A stretch of 64,000 nucleotides of DNA, from NCBI RefSeq assembly GCF_902150045.1, contig NZ_CABFVU010000005.1, positions 418,197-482,196 of the forward strand, in the 5' to 3' direction. The position numbers and the translations under genes were made by a program. Under the pieces are notes generated by a model, which was not told the origin of the DNA, searched no databases, and was given only the letters and a program-made list of their open reading frames with translations. This DNA is from Chitinophaga polysaccharea. GTDB lineage: Bacteria; Bacteroidota; Bacteroidia; Chitinophagales; Chitinophagaceae. Positions 53,208 to 61,086 of the stretch are shown one piece after another (position 1 is the first letter of the stretch; every line of letters starts with the position of its first letter).

Positions 53208-54374
53208 TTATGGACTTACTATAATTGTTTTATCGTTGATATTGAAATGAATGCTGCCTGTTAATTCCAGTGTGCGTAAAATATCTTCCAGGCTATCCTG
53301 CCGGGAGAAGGTGCCGGCAAAGGCCCTGTTGGTGATTTCCCCTTCATAAATAAATTGTACATCGTACCAGCGGGCCAGTTCACGCATAATACTTTTGATG
53401 TTGCCATTGAACTCAAAGCGCCCCTCTTTCCAGGCAATGGCCGCATCCACATCGGCGTTGCTGATGCTGATGCCTTTGTGCTCCCTGTTCACCAGCGCCT
53501 GCTGGCCCGGTTTTATGAGCCTTACGGTGCTGCCGCTGATCACGTTAACGGCGCCTTCCAGCAGCGAGGTGCAGATATTTTGTTCCTCTTCATAAGCCAT
53601 CACGTTAAAGTGAGTGCCCAGAACCGCAATTTCTATGGTATTGGTTTTTACAATAAAGGGCTGGCTGGCCTGTTGTGCTATTTCAAAATATACTTCTCCC
53701 TGGATGGTTACTTCCCGGGTGCTGTCTGTAAATGCGGTAGGGAAACGGATGGACGAAGCAGCGTTCAGCCATGCCTTGGTGCCATCCGGCAGTACCAGCT
53801 GGTAGGTGCCTCCTTTATTGGTATACAGGGTATTGATGGTAGGTGTAACGGCAGCATTGCTGGTATAGGAAAGGGTATTGCCCTGGCGGTTTACGGATAC
53901 GCCGGATTGTACATCCATGGCGGTATCTTTATAATGTTCCAGGTCAATCACCGAGCCGTCGCCACGTACCAGGCGGGCGCCATCCTCTTTTTTAGATGCA
54001 GGGGCATGGTTGCTGGCAACGGGCATATTCACCACTTTGTTGTTTACATAAATTTTATACCCCGCTATCGCAATAGCGGCCAGCACACAGGCGGCAACGG
54101 CTACACGCTGCCACATAGGTATAGTGCGAACGGGAGTCGGCTGCGGAGCAGCAGTGCCGGTTTGCATAATGTGGCGGAGCATGTTGGCGGCAGTATCGTC
54201 CGGCATAGCGCCGGTTTCTTCGTCGGACTCCAGGAGCAGATCGTCCAGCAGTTGCTTCAATTCTTCGTCGTATGCCGGTTGTTCCATCAGGCGCATAAAT
54301 TCCTGTTGTTCTTCCGGTGTACATTGCCGGGAATAGTAACGGTTAAACAGGTACCTGAATCGGGATACTGTCAT
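53208..54374 (-). CDS. fecR: FecR-type anti-sigma factor
   Basis: The 388-residue product has a cytoplasmic N-terminal part that binds sigma, one membrane helix (about residues 89-110), a FecR domain (about 175-280; LPDGTKAWLNAASSIRFPTAF, VNGEVYFEIAQ-like) and a DUF4974 C-terminal domain (about 318-388; RELARWYDVQFIYEGE). It should hold the ECF sigma factor until the STN domain of the PUL 2 SusC signals substrate import. It lies 66 bp after the sigma gene, and 181 bp before the SusC gene. Confidence 0.93.
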   Translation of the reverse strand: MTVSRFRYLFNRYYSRQCTPEEQQEFMRLMEQPAYDEELKQLLDDLLLESDEETGAMPDDTAANMLRHIMQTGTAAPQPTPVRTIPMWQRVAVAACVLAAIAIAGYKIYVNNKVVNMPVASNHAPASKKEDGARLVRGDGSVIDLEHYKDTAMDVQSGVSVNRQGNTLSYTSNAAVTPTINTLYTNKGGTYQLVLPDGTKAWLNAASSIRFPTAFTDSTREVTIQGEVYFEIAQQASQPFIVKTNTIEIAVLGTHFNVMAYEEEQNICTSLLEGAVNVISGSTVRLIKPGQQALVNREHKGISISNADVDAAIAWKEGRFEFNGNIKSIMRELARWYDVQFIYEGEITNRAFAGTFSRQDSLEDILRTLELTGSIHFNINDKTIIVSP

Positions 54375-54440
54375 GAATAGCTATTTGATTAAGGAGACTA
54401 TAAAGTGGGGTGGATGGGTTAGTGCGTTTAAAAAAAAGTT

Positions 54441-55025
54441 TTAACTGCATACCCATAAGAGGATAAGGAAGGTGTTGAGATCCATCCGGGTGAGGCAAAA
54501 AGCACGGATAGAGCGCATGGCATTAGCCAGGTGCACTTTAATGGTTTCGGGGCTCAGCTGCAGGCGGTCGGCAATTTCATTTCTTTTCAGCCCTTCTTCC
54601 TTGCTGAGCTTATAGATCAGTCCCTGTTGGGGCGGAAGCTGTGCAATAGCATGTTGCAGGATCTGCTCATATTCCTTGTAAAGGATATGGGCGTCCCTTA
54701 CTTCATGCACCATGGCGGCGGATAGCTCAGATTCCATGAGCTGTTCACGGGCCAGCAGCTTCAGGGAAGTAAAAATATGATTGCGCGTAGCAGTAAAAAG
54801 ATAGGCCTTGAAGTGACTGATCTCGTGAAGCTCATACCGCTTCATCCACATCTTCATAAAAACATCCTGTAGAATATCTTCCGCCAGGGAAGCAGAGTTT
54901 AAAAGACGGAAAGCAATAGCGTATATACGGTGACGGTAGTGATGGAATACATCCGCAAAGGCATGATCATTGCCCTGAGCGAGGCTCAATAAAAGCTCCC
55001 TTTCATTGTAGGTGTTAATTTCCAT
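54441..55025 (-). CDS. ECF RNA polymerase sigma-70 factor
   Basis: The 194-residue product has a sigma region 2 (about 20-90; FRLLNSASLAEDILQDVFMKMW) and region 4 (about 125-180; LSKEEGLKRNEIADRLQLSPETIKVHLANAMRSI), typical of Bacteroidota FecI-like ECF sigma factors. It should transcribe the PUL 2 operon when released from FecR. The region upstream holds a TAATTTGG sequence near the TAnnTTTG consensus 30 bp before the ATG. Confidence 0.93.
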   Translation of the reverse strand: MEINTYNERELLLSLAQGNDHAFADVFHHYRHRIYAIAFRLLNSASLAEDILQDVFMKMWMKRYELHEISHFKAYLFTATRNHIFTSLKLLAREQLMESELSAAMVHEVRDAHILYKEYEQILQHAIAQLPPQQGLIYKLSKEEGLKRNEIADRLQLSPETIKVHLANAMRSIRAFCLTRMDLNTFLILLWVCS

Positions 55026-55159
55026 ACGTGGTTACAAGTACAACCAAATTACTTGATTTATAGATAGGTTGTTAACCGTATATTAGCCGCTATTAATAGT
55101 ATTTTATCTTTTAGTAAATGTAGCAGGAATAACCGTCTACCACATTTACCAAAACATTG

Positions 55160-55189
55160 GGCGGTGGTTCCCTGCGGGTAACCACCGCC
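55160..55189. repeat. Strong stem-loop in the divergent sigma/DAC intergenic region
   Basis: GGCGGTGGTT (55160-55169) pairs perfectly with AACCACCGCC (55180-55189), and the loop CCCTGCGGGT adds a further CCC/GGG stem. It is GC-rich in an AT-rich 236-bp gap and has no T tract. It would be in the 5' leader of the DAC-like gene, about 72 bp upstream of its ATG, if transcription starts before it. Confidence 0.7.
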
Positions 55190-55261
55190 TGCTATCCCGA
55201 AATGATTTAAATTAGCGGTTTAATACTATAATATAGGACGATTAAATGTGACAAAGGACTT

Positions 55262-56410
55262 ATGGAAATAGCAAGTGAAGCAACATACCAGGCCGCCGCA
55301 AAGGTGTCTGCAACTATAGAAGCACATTTTAAGAAACATCTCTGCGCTGCCAGGCAAAATGGAGAGGATGATCTCGCCACGGTACCGGCAGCCCGGCAGG
55401 TAGAGAAAATTATTGACGTAGCCTTCTGGGCCAGTTTACGGAAGGAGGAAGGAAACCCTATCCGCATCTCCCTGGCTTTTTTACCTCCTACACAGGCCGG
55501 TAAGCCATTACTTTTTGCGGAACCGCTGCCCCTTACGCCGCAGCTGCTCACCAAACTGGCGCCGGGCGTAGAACGGCCGGGCATCCACATCGGCGTTTGG
55601 CCGGTGGGCGATGAACTATATGTATGGGGCACTACTATAAAACTGCCTAATCTTTGTTTTGTGCTGGATGTATCCGAACCGGGCCTGCTGGTGGTGAAAC
55701 ACCGTCGTGCGGCAGGTTTGGGCAAGTTCACCAACGTGGCCATGCTGCGGGGCGACCAGGTAAAGGTGGTGAATGAAGACAGCGGGCTGTTGCCCGACAG
55801 TCCGCCTATACTCAGGTCCTTACTGGGTTTAACGCCTTCCTGTTTATGGAACAACAGTGTAAACGTACTGATACAGATAGCCGTGTCTATGCGCGCGCAT
55901 AAGCGCGGCGGCATATTACTGGTAACGCCTTCCAACAGCGACGCCTGGCGGGAATCTATCATCCACCCGCTGCAATACCCCATCCACCCGGCTTTTTCCG
56001 GGGTGGCCGACCTGCTGAAATACGACGGCAAAAGCGTTACCGAGATCTTCTGGCAGAATGCGCTGCGCCGGGAGGTGGAAAATATCACCGGCCTGACCGC
56101 GGTAGACGGCGCCACCATCGTAAACGACCAGCAGGAGCTGCTGGCCTTTGGCGCCAAGATCACCCGGGCCAAAGATGCCTGGCCTATCGATAAAGTACTG
56201 CTTACCGAGCCCGTGGAAGGCGGTGTGCCGGCGCTGATACATCCGTCTGCCATCGGCGGCACCAGGCACTTATCGGCCGCACAGTTTGTGCACGACCAGC
56301 ACGATTCAATTGCGCTGGTAGCCTCTCAGGATGGTTACTTTACCGTATTTTCCTGGTCGGAACAACAGCAGCTGGTACAGGCGCACCGGATCGATATCCT
56401 GCTGATATAA
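55262..56410 (+). CDS. DACNV sensor plus diadenylate-cyclase-like domain protein
   Basis: The 382-residue product has an N-terminal part (about 1-220) resembling the predicted sensor domain DACNV, and a C-terminal part (about 250-370) with the two signature motifs of the DisA_N diadenylate cyclase domain: DGA at 282-284 (VDGATIV) and GTRH at 333-336. In DisA and CdaA the second motif reads RHR and binds ATP phosphates; here the third position is Leu337 (RHLSA). Activity making c-di-AMP is thus possible but uncertain; a binding role is the alternative. It has no membrane segment. It is followed after 7 bp by the pseudouridine synthase gene. Confidence 0.75.
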   Translation: MEIASEATYQAAAKVSATIEAHFKKHLCAARQNGEDDLATVPAARQVEKIIDVAFWASLRKEEGNPIRISLAFLPPTQAGKPLLFAEPLPLTPQLLTKLAPGVERPGIHIGVWPVGDELYVWGTTIKLPNLCFVLDVSEPGLLVVKHRRAAGLGKFTNVAMLRGDQVKVVNEDSGLLPDSPPILRSLLGLTPSCLWNNSVNVLIQIAVSMRAHKRGGILLVTPSNSDAWRESIIHPLQYPIHPAFSGVADLLKYDGKSVTEIFWQNALRREVENITGLTAVDGATIVNDQQELLAFGAKITRAKDAWPIDKVLLTEPVEGGVPALIHPSAIGGTRHLSAAQFVHDQHDSIALVASQDGYFTVFSWSEQQQLVQAHRIDILLI

Positions 56411-56417
56411 CATATTT

Positions 56418-57017
56418 ATGCACAGATACTTCATTATAAACAAGCCTTTTGACATGGTGTCGCAGTTTGTCAGCTCGCATGAAGTGCGGTTGCTGGGCGA
56501 TCTGTTGTTCGATTTTCCCGAGGGCACGCATGCCATAGGTAGGTTGGATAATGACTCCGAAGGACTGCTCATCTTAACCACCAATAAAAAGGTAACACGG
56601 TTATTGTTCCAGGGCGCAGCGCCCCATGAAAGAACTTACCTGGTAAAAGTAAAAGGACATATGAGCCCTGTTACCCTGCAGCGCTTAAAAGAAGGCGTGC
56701 CTATTTGTGTGGCCGATGGCGCGGAGTATATCACCACGCCCTGCCGCATAGAAATAGTAGAGCGACCGGCAGGATTGTTCGATCATCCGCGGGAACTGCC
56801 CGTGAATGCACCGCATACCTGGCTGCTGATCACTTTAACCGAAGGCAAGTTTCACCAGGTGCGTAAAATGGTAGGCGCCGTAAACCACCGCTGCCAGCGG
56901 CTTATACGCGTATCTATTGAGAACCTGCTGCTGGGCAACCTGCAACCGGGGGAGGTAAAGGAGCTGCCGGAAGAAGCTTTTTTCCGGTTGCTGAAGATCA
57001 CCGACTACAAAGATTAA
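56418..57017 (+). CDS. Pseudouridine synthase, RsuA/RluE family
   Basis: The 199-residue product has the catalytic Asp44 in GRLDNDSEGLL, a KPFDMVSQF start, LVKVKGHMSP, and the C-terminal EGKFHQVRKM motif of the RsuA/RluB/E/F group. It lacks an S4 RNA-binding domain, as in RluE, which makes pseudouridine 2457 of 23S rRNA in E. coli. The target here is not certain. It is co-transcribed with the DAC-like gene (7-bp gap), an unusual pairing without a known functional link. Confidence 0.9.
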   Translation: MHRYFIINKPFDMVSQFVSSHEVRLLGDLLFDFPEGTHAIGRLDNDSEGLLILTTNKKVTRLLFQGAAPHERTYLVKVKGHMSPVTLQRLKEGVPICVADGAEYITTPCRIEIVERPAGLFDHPRELPVNAPHTWLLITLTEGKFHQVRKMVGAVNHRCQRLIRVSIENLLLGNLQPGEVKELPEEAFFRLLKITDYKD

Positions 57018-57115
57018 CGCAAGATAACTGCATGATAAGCGAAGATCCCATTAGTTTTCTGACGGGTTTCTTATTAGGTTTGCCACCCGGACATCATGCT
57101 ATAACGAAACATTTT

Positions 57116-59401
57116 ATGAAGAAGACTTTCTGGCTTGCAGGTGCTTTGTGCTTATTGCTGCAGGCAACTTTCGCGCAATCTGCGCGTTATCCCCTGATTC
57201 CTTACCCGCAGCAACTGGAGGCCAGGGCGGGGCAGTTTGTGATCACGCCTGCCACAAAGCTGGTAGTGCCCGCAGGCTTCCCTACAGAAACGGCGCAGCT
57301 GCAGGCATTATTGAAGCAGGCACTGGGCAAGGCTTTGCCGGTGGCGAAACAGGCGGCAAAAGGCGCCATTGTTGTACAGCAGAACCCTGCACTGGCAGGA
57401 GAGGAGGATTACACTATGGAGGTGAGCGCACAACAGCTATTGATCACCGCCCGCACCGCTACAGGTTTTTTCCGCGCCATTCAAACATTGAGGCAGCTGA
57501 TGCCGGCCGGCATTGAAGGTGCGCATACGCTGAAGCGTATAGCTATCCCCGCTATGCTGGTGAAAGACCATCCCGCCTATAGCTGGCGCGGCATGCACCT
57601 GGATGTATCCCGGCATTTCTTCTCCGTGGATTATCTTAAAAAATTCATCGACCTGCTGGCCTTATACAAAATGAACAAACTGCACCTGCACCTGACCGAC
57701 GACCAGGGCTGGCGCATTGAAATAAAAAAGTACCCGTTGCTTACTTCCCAGGGCGCCTGGAGAGAGTTTAACAACCAGGATTCCGTTTGTATGCAGAAGG
57801 CCAAGGATAATCCTGACATGGCCATCGATCCGCAGCATATCATCAAAAAAGATGGCAAAACCCTGTATGGCGGCTTTTATACACAGGAGCAGATGAAGGA
57901 TGTTATCCGCTATGCGGCCGACCGGCAGGTGGAAATTATCCCTGAAATAGATATGCCCGGTCATATGATGGCGGCTATCCGCTCGTATCCTTTCCTTACC
58001 TGCAGCGGTGAAGTGGGTTGGGGCAAGAATTTTTCAACACCCATTTGCCCCTGCAATGAATCTACTTTTTCTTTTGCGGAAGATATCTTTACAGAGATAG
58101 CCGCTTTGTTTCCTTCCAGATACATTCACCTGGGCGCCGATGAAGTAGAAAAAACCAGCTGGGCGGCTTCTCCCGCATGTGCCGATGTGATGAAGGCCAA
58201 TAACCTGAAAACCGTAGAAGAACTACAGAGCTATTTTGTAAAGCGGATGGAGAAATTTTTCAACTCCAAAGGCAAAGTGCTTATTGGCTGGGATGAAATA
58301 CTGGAAGGAGGGATCAGTCCTACCGCGGTGCTGATGTACTGGCGGGCCTGGGTGCCGGATGCGCCTATTAAAGCAGCCAAACATGGTAATACAGTGATTA
58401 TGACGCCGGGCAACCCGCTGTATTTTGATGCCGTTCCCGATCGCAATTCCATTTATAATGTATATCATTTCAACCCGGTGCCAAAAGGATTAACCACGGA
58501 GGAAGCAAAAAATATTATAGGCGCACAGGCCAATATATGGACGGAATATATCCCTTCTGAAAAGCGGGCCGATTATATGTTCATGCCCCGCATGACCGCC
58601 CTGGCGGAAGTTACCTGGACCAATCATTCCAACTACGACAGCTACCTGCAACGGCTCAACGCACATTACAAACGCCTGGACCTGCTGGGAGTACATTACC
58701 GCCTGCCAGACCTGGACGGTTTTACGGAAGACAATGTATTTGTAGACAACGTAACCCTGCACGTACAGAAGCCACTAACGGACATGACTATCCGCTATAC
58801 CACCGATGGTAGCATCCCCGATGCCCATTCCAAAATACTGCCCGGTAACTATGTGATCCGCGAGCCGCAATCCATAAAGCTGGCGGCTTTCAGCCCGACG
58901 GGTAATCGCGGTGATATTTATAACCTTCGTTACCGCAAGGAAGCCTATCTCAAATCTACCGTGGTAAAAGATGCGCGGCCCGGTCTGAAGCTGGATTATT
59001 TTGAGGGTACTTACAAAAGCGCAGCAAAGATCAAAGAGCAGGCCGACAGCTCCATCCGCGTAAGCAACGCCATCATCCCCGAAGGTATGGGCAAAGGCGG
59101 CGGCCCCTTTGGCGCAAAGGTGTACGGCTACATCAATGTACCCACCACCGGCATCTACAGCTTTTATCTCACCGCAGATGACGGCGCTATTTTATATATA
59201 GACGACCAGGAAGTGGTGAACAACGATGGCTGGCATGCACCGTTCCAGAAAAGCGGGCAGGTGGCCCTGGAAAAAGGCTGGCACCCTATAAAGGTAGCCT
59301 TTGTAGAAGGCGGGGGCGGATACACGCTGAAGCTGGAATACAGCCTGAATGGCAGCAAGCTGCAACCCGTGCCGGATAGCTGGCTGGGAGCGGGGCTGTA
59401 A
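57116..59401 (+). CDS. Beta-N-acetylhexosaminidase, GH20
   Basis: From ATG 57116 (signal peptide MKKTFWLAGALCLLLQATFAQS) the product has 761 residues. A frame from 57032 would add 28 residues in front of the signal. It has a GH20b domain (about 20-145), a GH20 barrel with the catalytic Asp342-Glu343 pair (HLGADEVEKTSW), a chitobiase-type C-terminal domain (about 590-650; MTIRYTTDGSIPD), and a PA14-like domain (about 655-760; FYLTADDGAILYIDDQE). It releases terminal beta-linked GlcNAc/GalNAc by substrate-assisted catalysis. It complements the GH29 and GH2 enzymes of the nearby PULs. Confidence 0.93.
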   Translation: MKKTFWLAGALCLLLQATFAQSARYPLIPYPQQLEARAGQFVITPATKLVVPAGFPTETAQLQALLKQALGKALPVAKQAAKGAIVVQQNPALAGEEDYTMEVSAQQLLITARTATGFFRAIQTLRQLMPAGIEGAHTLKRIAIPAMLVKDHPAYSWRGMHLDVSRHFFSVDYLKKFIDLLALYKMNKLHLHLTDDQGWRIEIKKYPLLTSQGAWREFNNQDSVCMQKAKDNPDMAIDPQHIIKKDGKTLYGGFYTQEQMKDVIRYAADRQVEIIPEIDMPGHMMAAIRSYPFLTCSGEVGWGKNFSTPICPCNESTFSFAEDIFTEIAALFPSRYIHLGADEVEKTSWAASPACADVMKANNLKTVEELQSYFVKRMEKFFNSKGKVLIGWDEILEGGISPTAVLMYWRAWVPDAPIKAAKHGNTVIMTPGNPLYFDAVPDRNSIYNVYHFNPVPKGLTTEEAKNIIGAQANIWTEYIPSEKRADYMFMPRMTALAEVTWTNHSNYDSYLQRLNAHYKRLDLLGVHYRLPDLDGFTEDNVFVDNVTLHVQKPLTDMTIRYTTDGSIPDAHSKILPGNYVIREPQSIKLAAFSPTGNRGDIYNLRYRKEAYLKSTVVKDARPGLKLDYFEGTYKSAAKIKEQADSSIRVSNAIIPEGMGKGGGPFGAKVYGYINVPTTGIYSFYLTADDGAILYIDDQEVVNNDGWHAPFQKSGQVALEKGWHPIKVAFVEGGGGYTLKLEYSLNGSKLQPVPDSWLGAGL

Positions 59402-59472
59402 AAAAGATTATTTAAAAATATAGGAAACGGGTGGCGGTAAGCTGCCCGTTTTTGTTATTTTTAATACCAGCT

Positions 59473-60771
59473 ATGCGCATTATAAAAATATTCCTGTTCC
59501 TGTTAACCTTTGCACTGCCGGCATCCGCAACAGATGCGGCGTTAGCGAAGATCCTGGCCTCTCTTAATTCCGAGCAAAAAACATTGTTGTATCAATACGG
59601 TACCCTAAACACCTGGGCCACTCCTGCGGAGGCGGATAGCTTCTGGCGCGTGCACCAGCCGGCGTTAGGCGCTATTACCCCTGAACAGGGTAAAGTGCTG
59701 GCAACAGAGCTGTTGAATAACACCACGCTCAGCTATGATATCAGGAAGCCTTCCCGGTTGCAGGCGCTCAGGGGCGTGTTCACCGCTTCAAGGTTGTTGC
59801 TGGGCCTGGCCGCGCTGGTAGCCGCTTTTGCGGCGGTGCAGTTGATCGGGAGATATTTACCGGGAGCGTGGCAATGGTTGCTCCGGAATTTTTACCCTTT
59901 GTTCCGGAAGTTATTTTCTCCGCAGATGCTTAGCTGGGAGTTACTGGCAGTAGCCCTGGCAGGTATTTACTGGGGCCCTTTCATCCCCGGGCTGATACTC
60001 CGTACCATTGTGATCCACGTAGGGCTGGTGCTGCTATGGACCCAACTAACGGCCATCCTTACACGCCGTTACTTTGCAAAGCAGTACACACATATTATCC
60101 TGCAGAGCTTTGATCATTACAATACACCGTTACAGGTTTTTTTATATGTATCCGTACCGGCGCTCCTTACCTCCGTTGCGGTGTGGTGGGTGATGCAGGT
60201 TTGTCCGGATGCCTGGTACCCATATGAAGTGATTGTGCCTGCCATGGTGGGCATATTTACCTTACCGCCGCTACGGAACATGGAAAAGGCATTGAGCCGT
60301 TTGCTGTTTCCTTTTTCCTATGAACGGCTGCGGGCAAAAGACCAGCGTGCCGCTACCTATGTTATTATTTCCCTGGTAGTGTGGGTGCTGTTGTTACTGC
60401 TGCCCGTGTTGCTGAAGGAGGCCTTACTGATGCTCACCATTTTCCTGGTAATGGCGTTACTGTTTATTTCCATTGCCGACGTGATCCACAGCGGTGGCAA
60501 AAACTATATCTGGCTGCAGGTGGTTACCCTGGGCTTTCTTTTTACAGTAGTAGTAACGGGCGCCCAGCTGGGGCAGCTGTTACTTACCTGGACCGGCATG
60601 GGCGGTTTATTACTGTATGTGCTGATCAAGTACTGGGAGCTGCCGGTGATATTGGGTTGGAGCTGGAAGAATAGAAAAGCATGGGGCGCATTGGGTATGG
60701 CCGCACTCATATGGGGGATTGCAGTATTGATCCGTTCCCACCCTGAATGGTTTACTTTTTTTCCGGGATGA
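59473..60771 (+). CDS. Uncharacterised multi-pass membrane protein
   Basis: From ATG 59473 (signal peptide MRIIKIFLFLLTFALPASA; the ATG at 59431 would add 14 residues) the product has 432 residues. The N-terminal 85 residues form a soluble helical domain (LASLNSEQKTLLYQYG), followed by about 10-11 hydrophobic segments. A cytoplasmic stretch FPFSYERLRAKDQRA separates two membrane halves. I do not recognise a family. It follows the GH20 gene by 71 bp, on the same strand, and may be its transcription partner. Confidence 0.75.
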   Translation: MRIIKIFLFLLTFALPASATDAALAKILASLNSEQKTLLYQYGTLNTWATPAEADSFWRVHQPALGAITPEQGKVLATELLNNTTLSYDIRKPSRLQALRGVFTASRLLLGLAALVAAFAAVQLIGRYLPGAWQWLLRNFYPLFRKLFSPQMLSWELLAVALAGIYWGPFIPGLILRTIVIHVGLVLLWTQLTAILTRRYFAKQYTHIILQSFDHYNTPLQVFLYVSVPALLTSVAVWWVMQVCPDAWYPYEVIVPAMVGIFTLPPLRNMEKALSRLLFPFSYERLRAKDQRAATYVIISLVVWVLLLLLPVLLKEALLMLTIFLVMALLFISIADVIHSGGKNYIWLQVVTLGFLFTVVVTGAQLGQLLLTWTGMGGLLLYVLIKYWELPVILGWSWKNRKAWGALGMAALIWGIAVLIRSHPEWFTFFPG

Positions 60772-61086
60772 TGAAGAATTTGATGCAAAAGTGTATTTTT
60801 GCGCTCCTTACATGCACGGTGTTTAATTAATTTAAGATACGCGCAGATCCGAAAACGTACTGACAAGGCTTCTCAGGGCCTCCAAGGCGGAAGTAGGGTT
60901 TGCGCTTTTTTATTTTCCTTTCTTTCCTCCGGAGATTTTTTTTTCGATAGCTGGTACTAACTGCGGTTATGGACGATATACAAGTGACCGGGGCACTTTT
61001 ATGATGAGTGGTTATGAATCCCCCGGAAAATGTAATACTTTTATTAACTGTACTTTTTACGCTTAATCGATTTATCAAATCACGTT
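60772..61086. other. 315-bp intergenic region with a candidate structured RNA
   Basis: No gene is seen. It holds a TATTTTTG minus-7-like box at 60794-60801, a 10-bp long-range stem with T tract at 60841-60911, and an AT-rich leader before the DUF4965 gene. A matching TTTG at minus 33 is missing. Confidence 0.7.
60841..60911 (+). ncRNA. Candidate structured RNA or leader ending in an intrinsic terminator
   Basis: GCGCAGATCC (60841-60850) pairs with GGGTTTGCGC (60896-60905) over 10 positions, including two G-U pairs, and is followed by TTTTTT (60906-60911). Inside, TACT/AGTA and CTTCT/GGAAG stems and a GCC-TCCAA-GGC hairpin can form. The segment with TCAGGGCC followed by GGAAGTAG recalls the SRP RNA core, but the fit is poor. 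It may be a small RNA, an attenuator, or just a terminator. Confidence 0.4.

Noticed and set aside
53355..54380. 341-codon plus-strand frame inside fecR
   Set aside because: Antisense shadow of FecR, which has complete domain evidence.
55207..56262. 351-codon open frame on the minus strand opposite the DAC-like gene
   Set aside because: Composition is Ser/Pro/Arg-rich, without domains, and it mirrors the codon pattern of the real plus-strand gene.
60841..60911. Call of the RNA candidate as SRP RNA (ffs)
   Set aside because: The AGCAG motif reads AGTAG, the apical loop is not GNRA-like, extra bases intervene and the length is too short; kept only as an unclassified RNA candidate.
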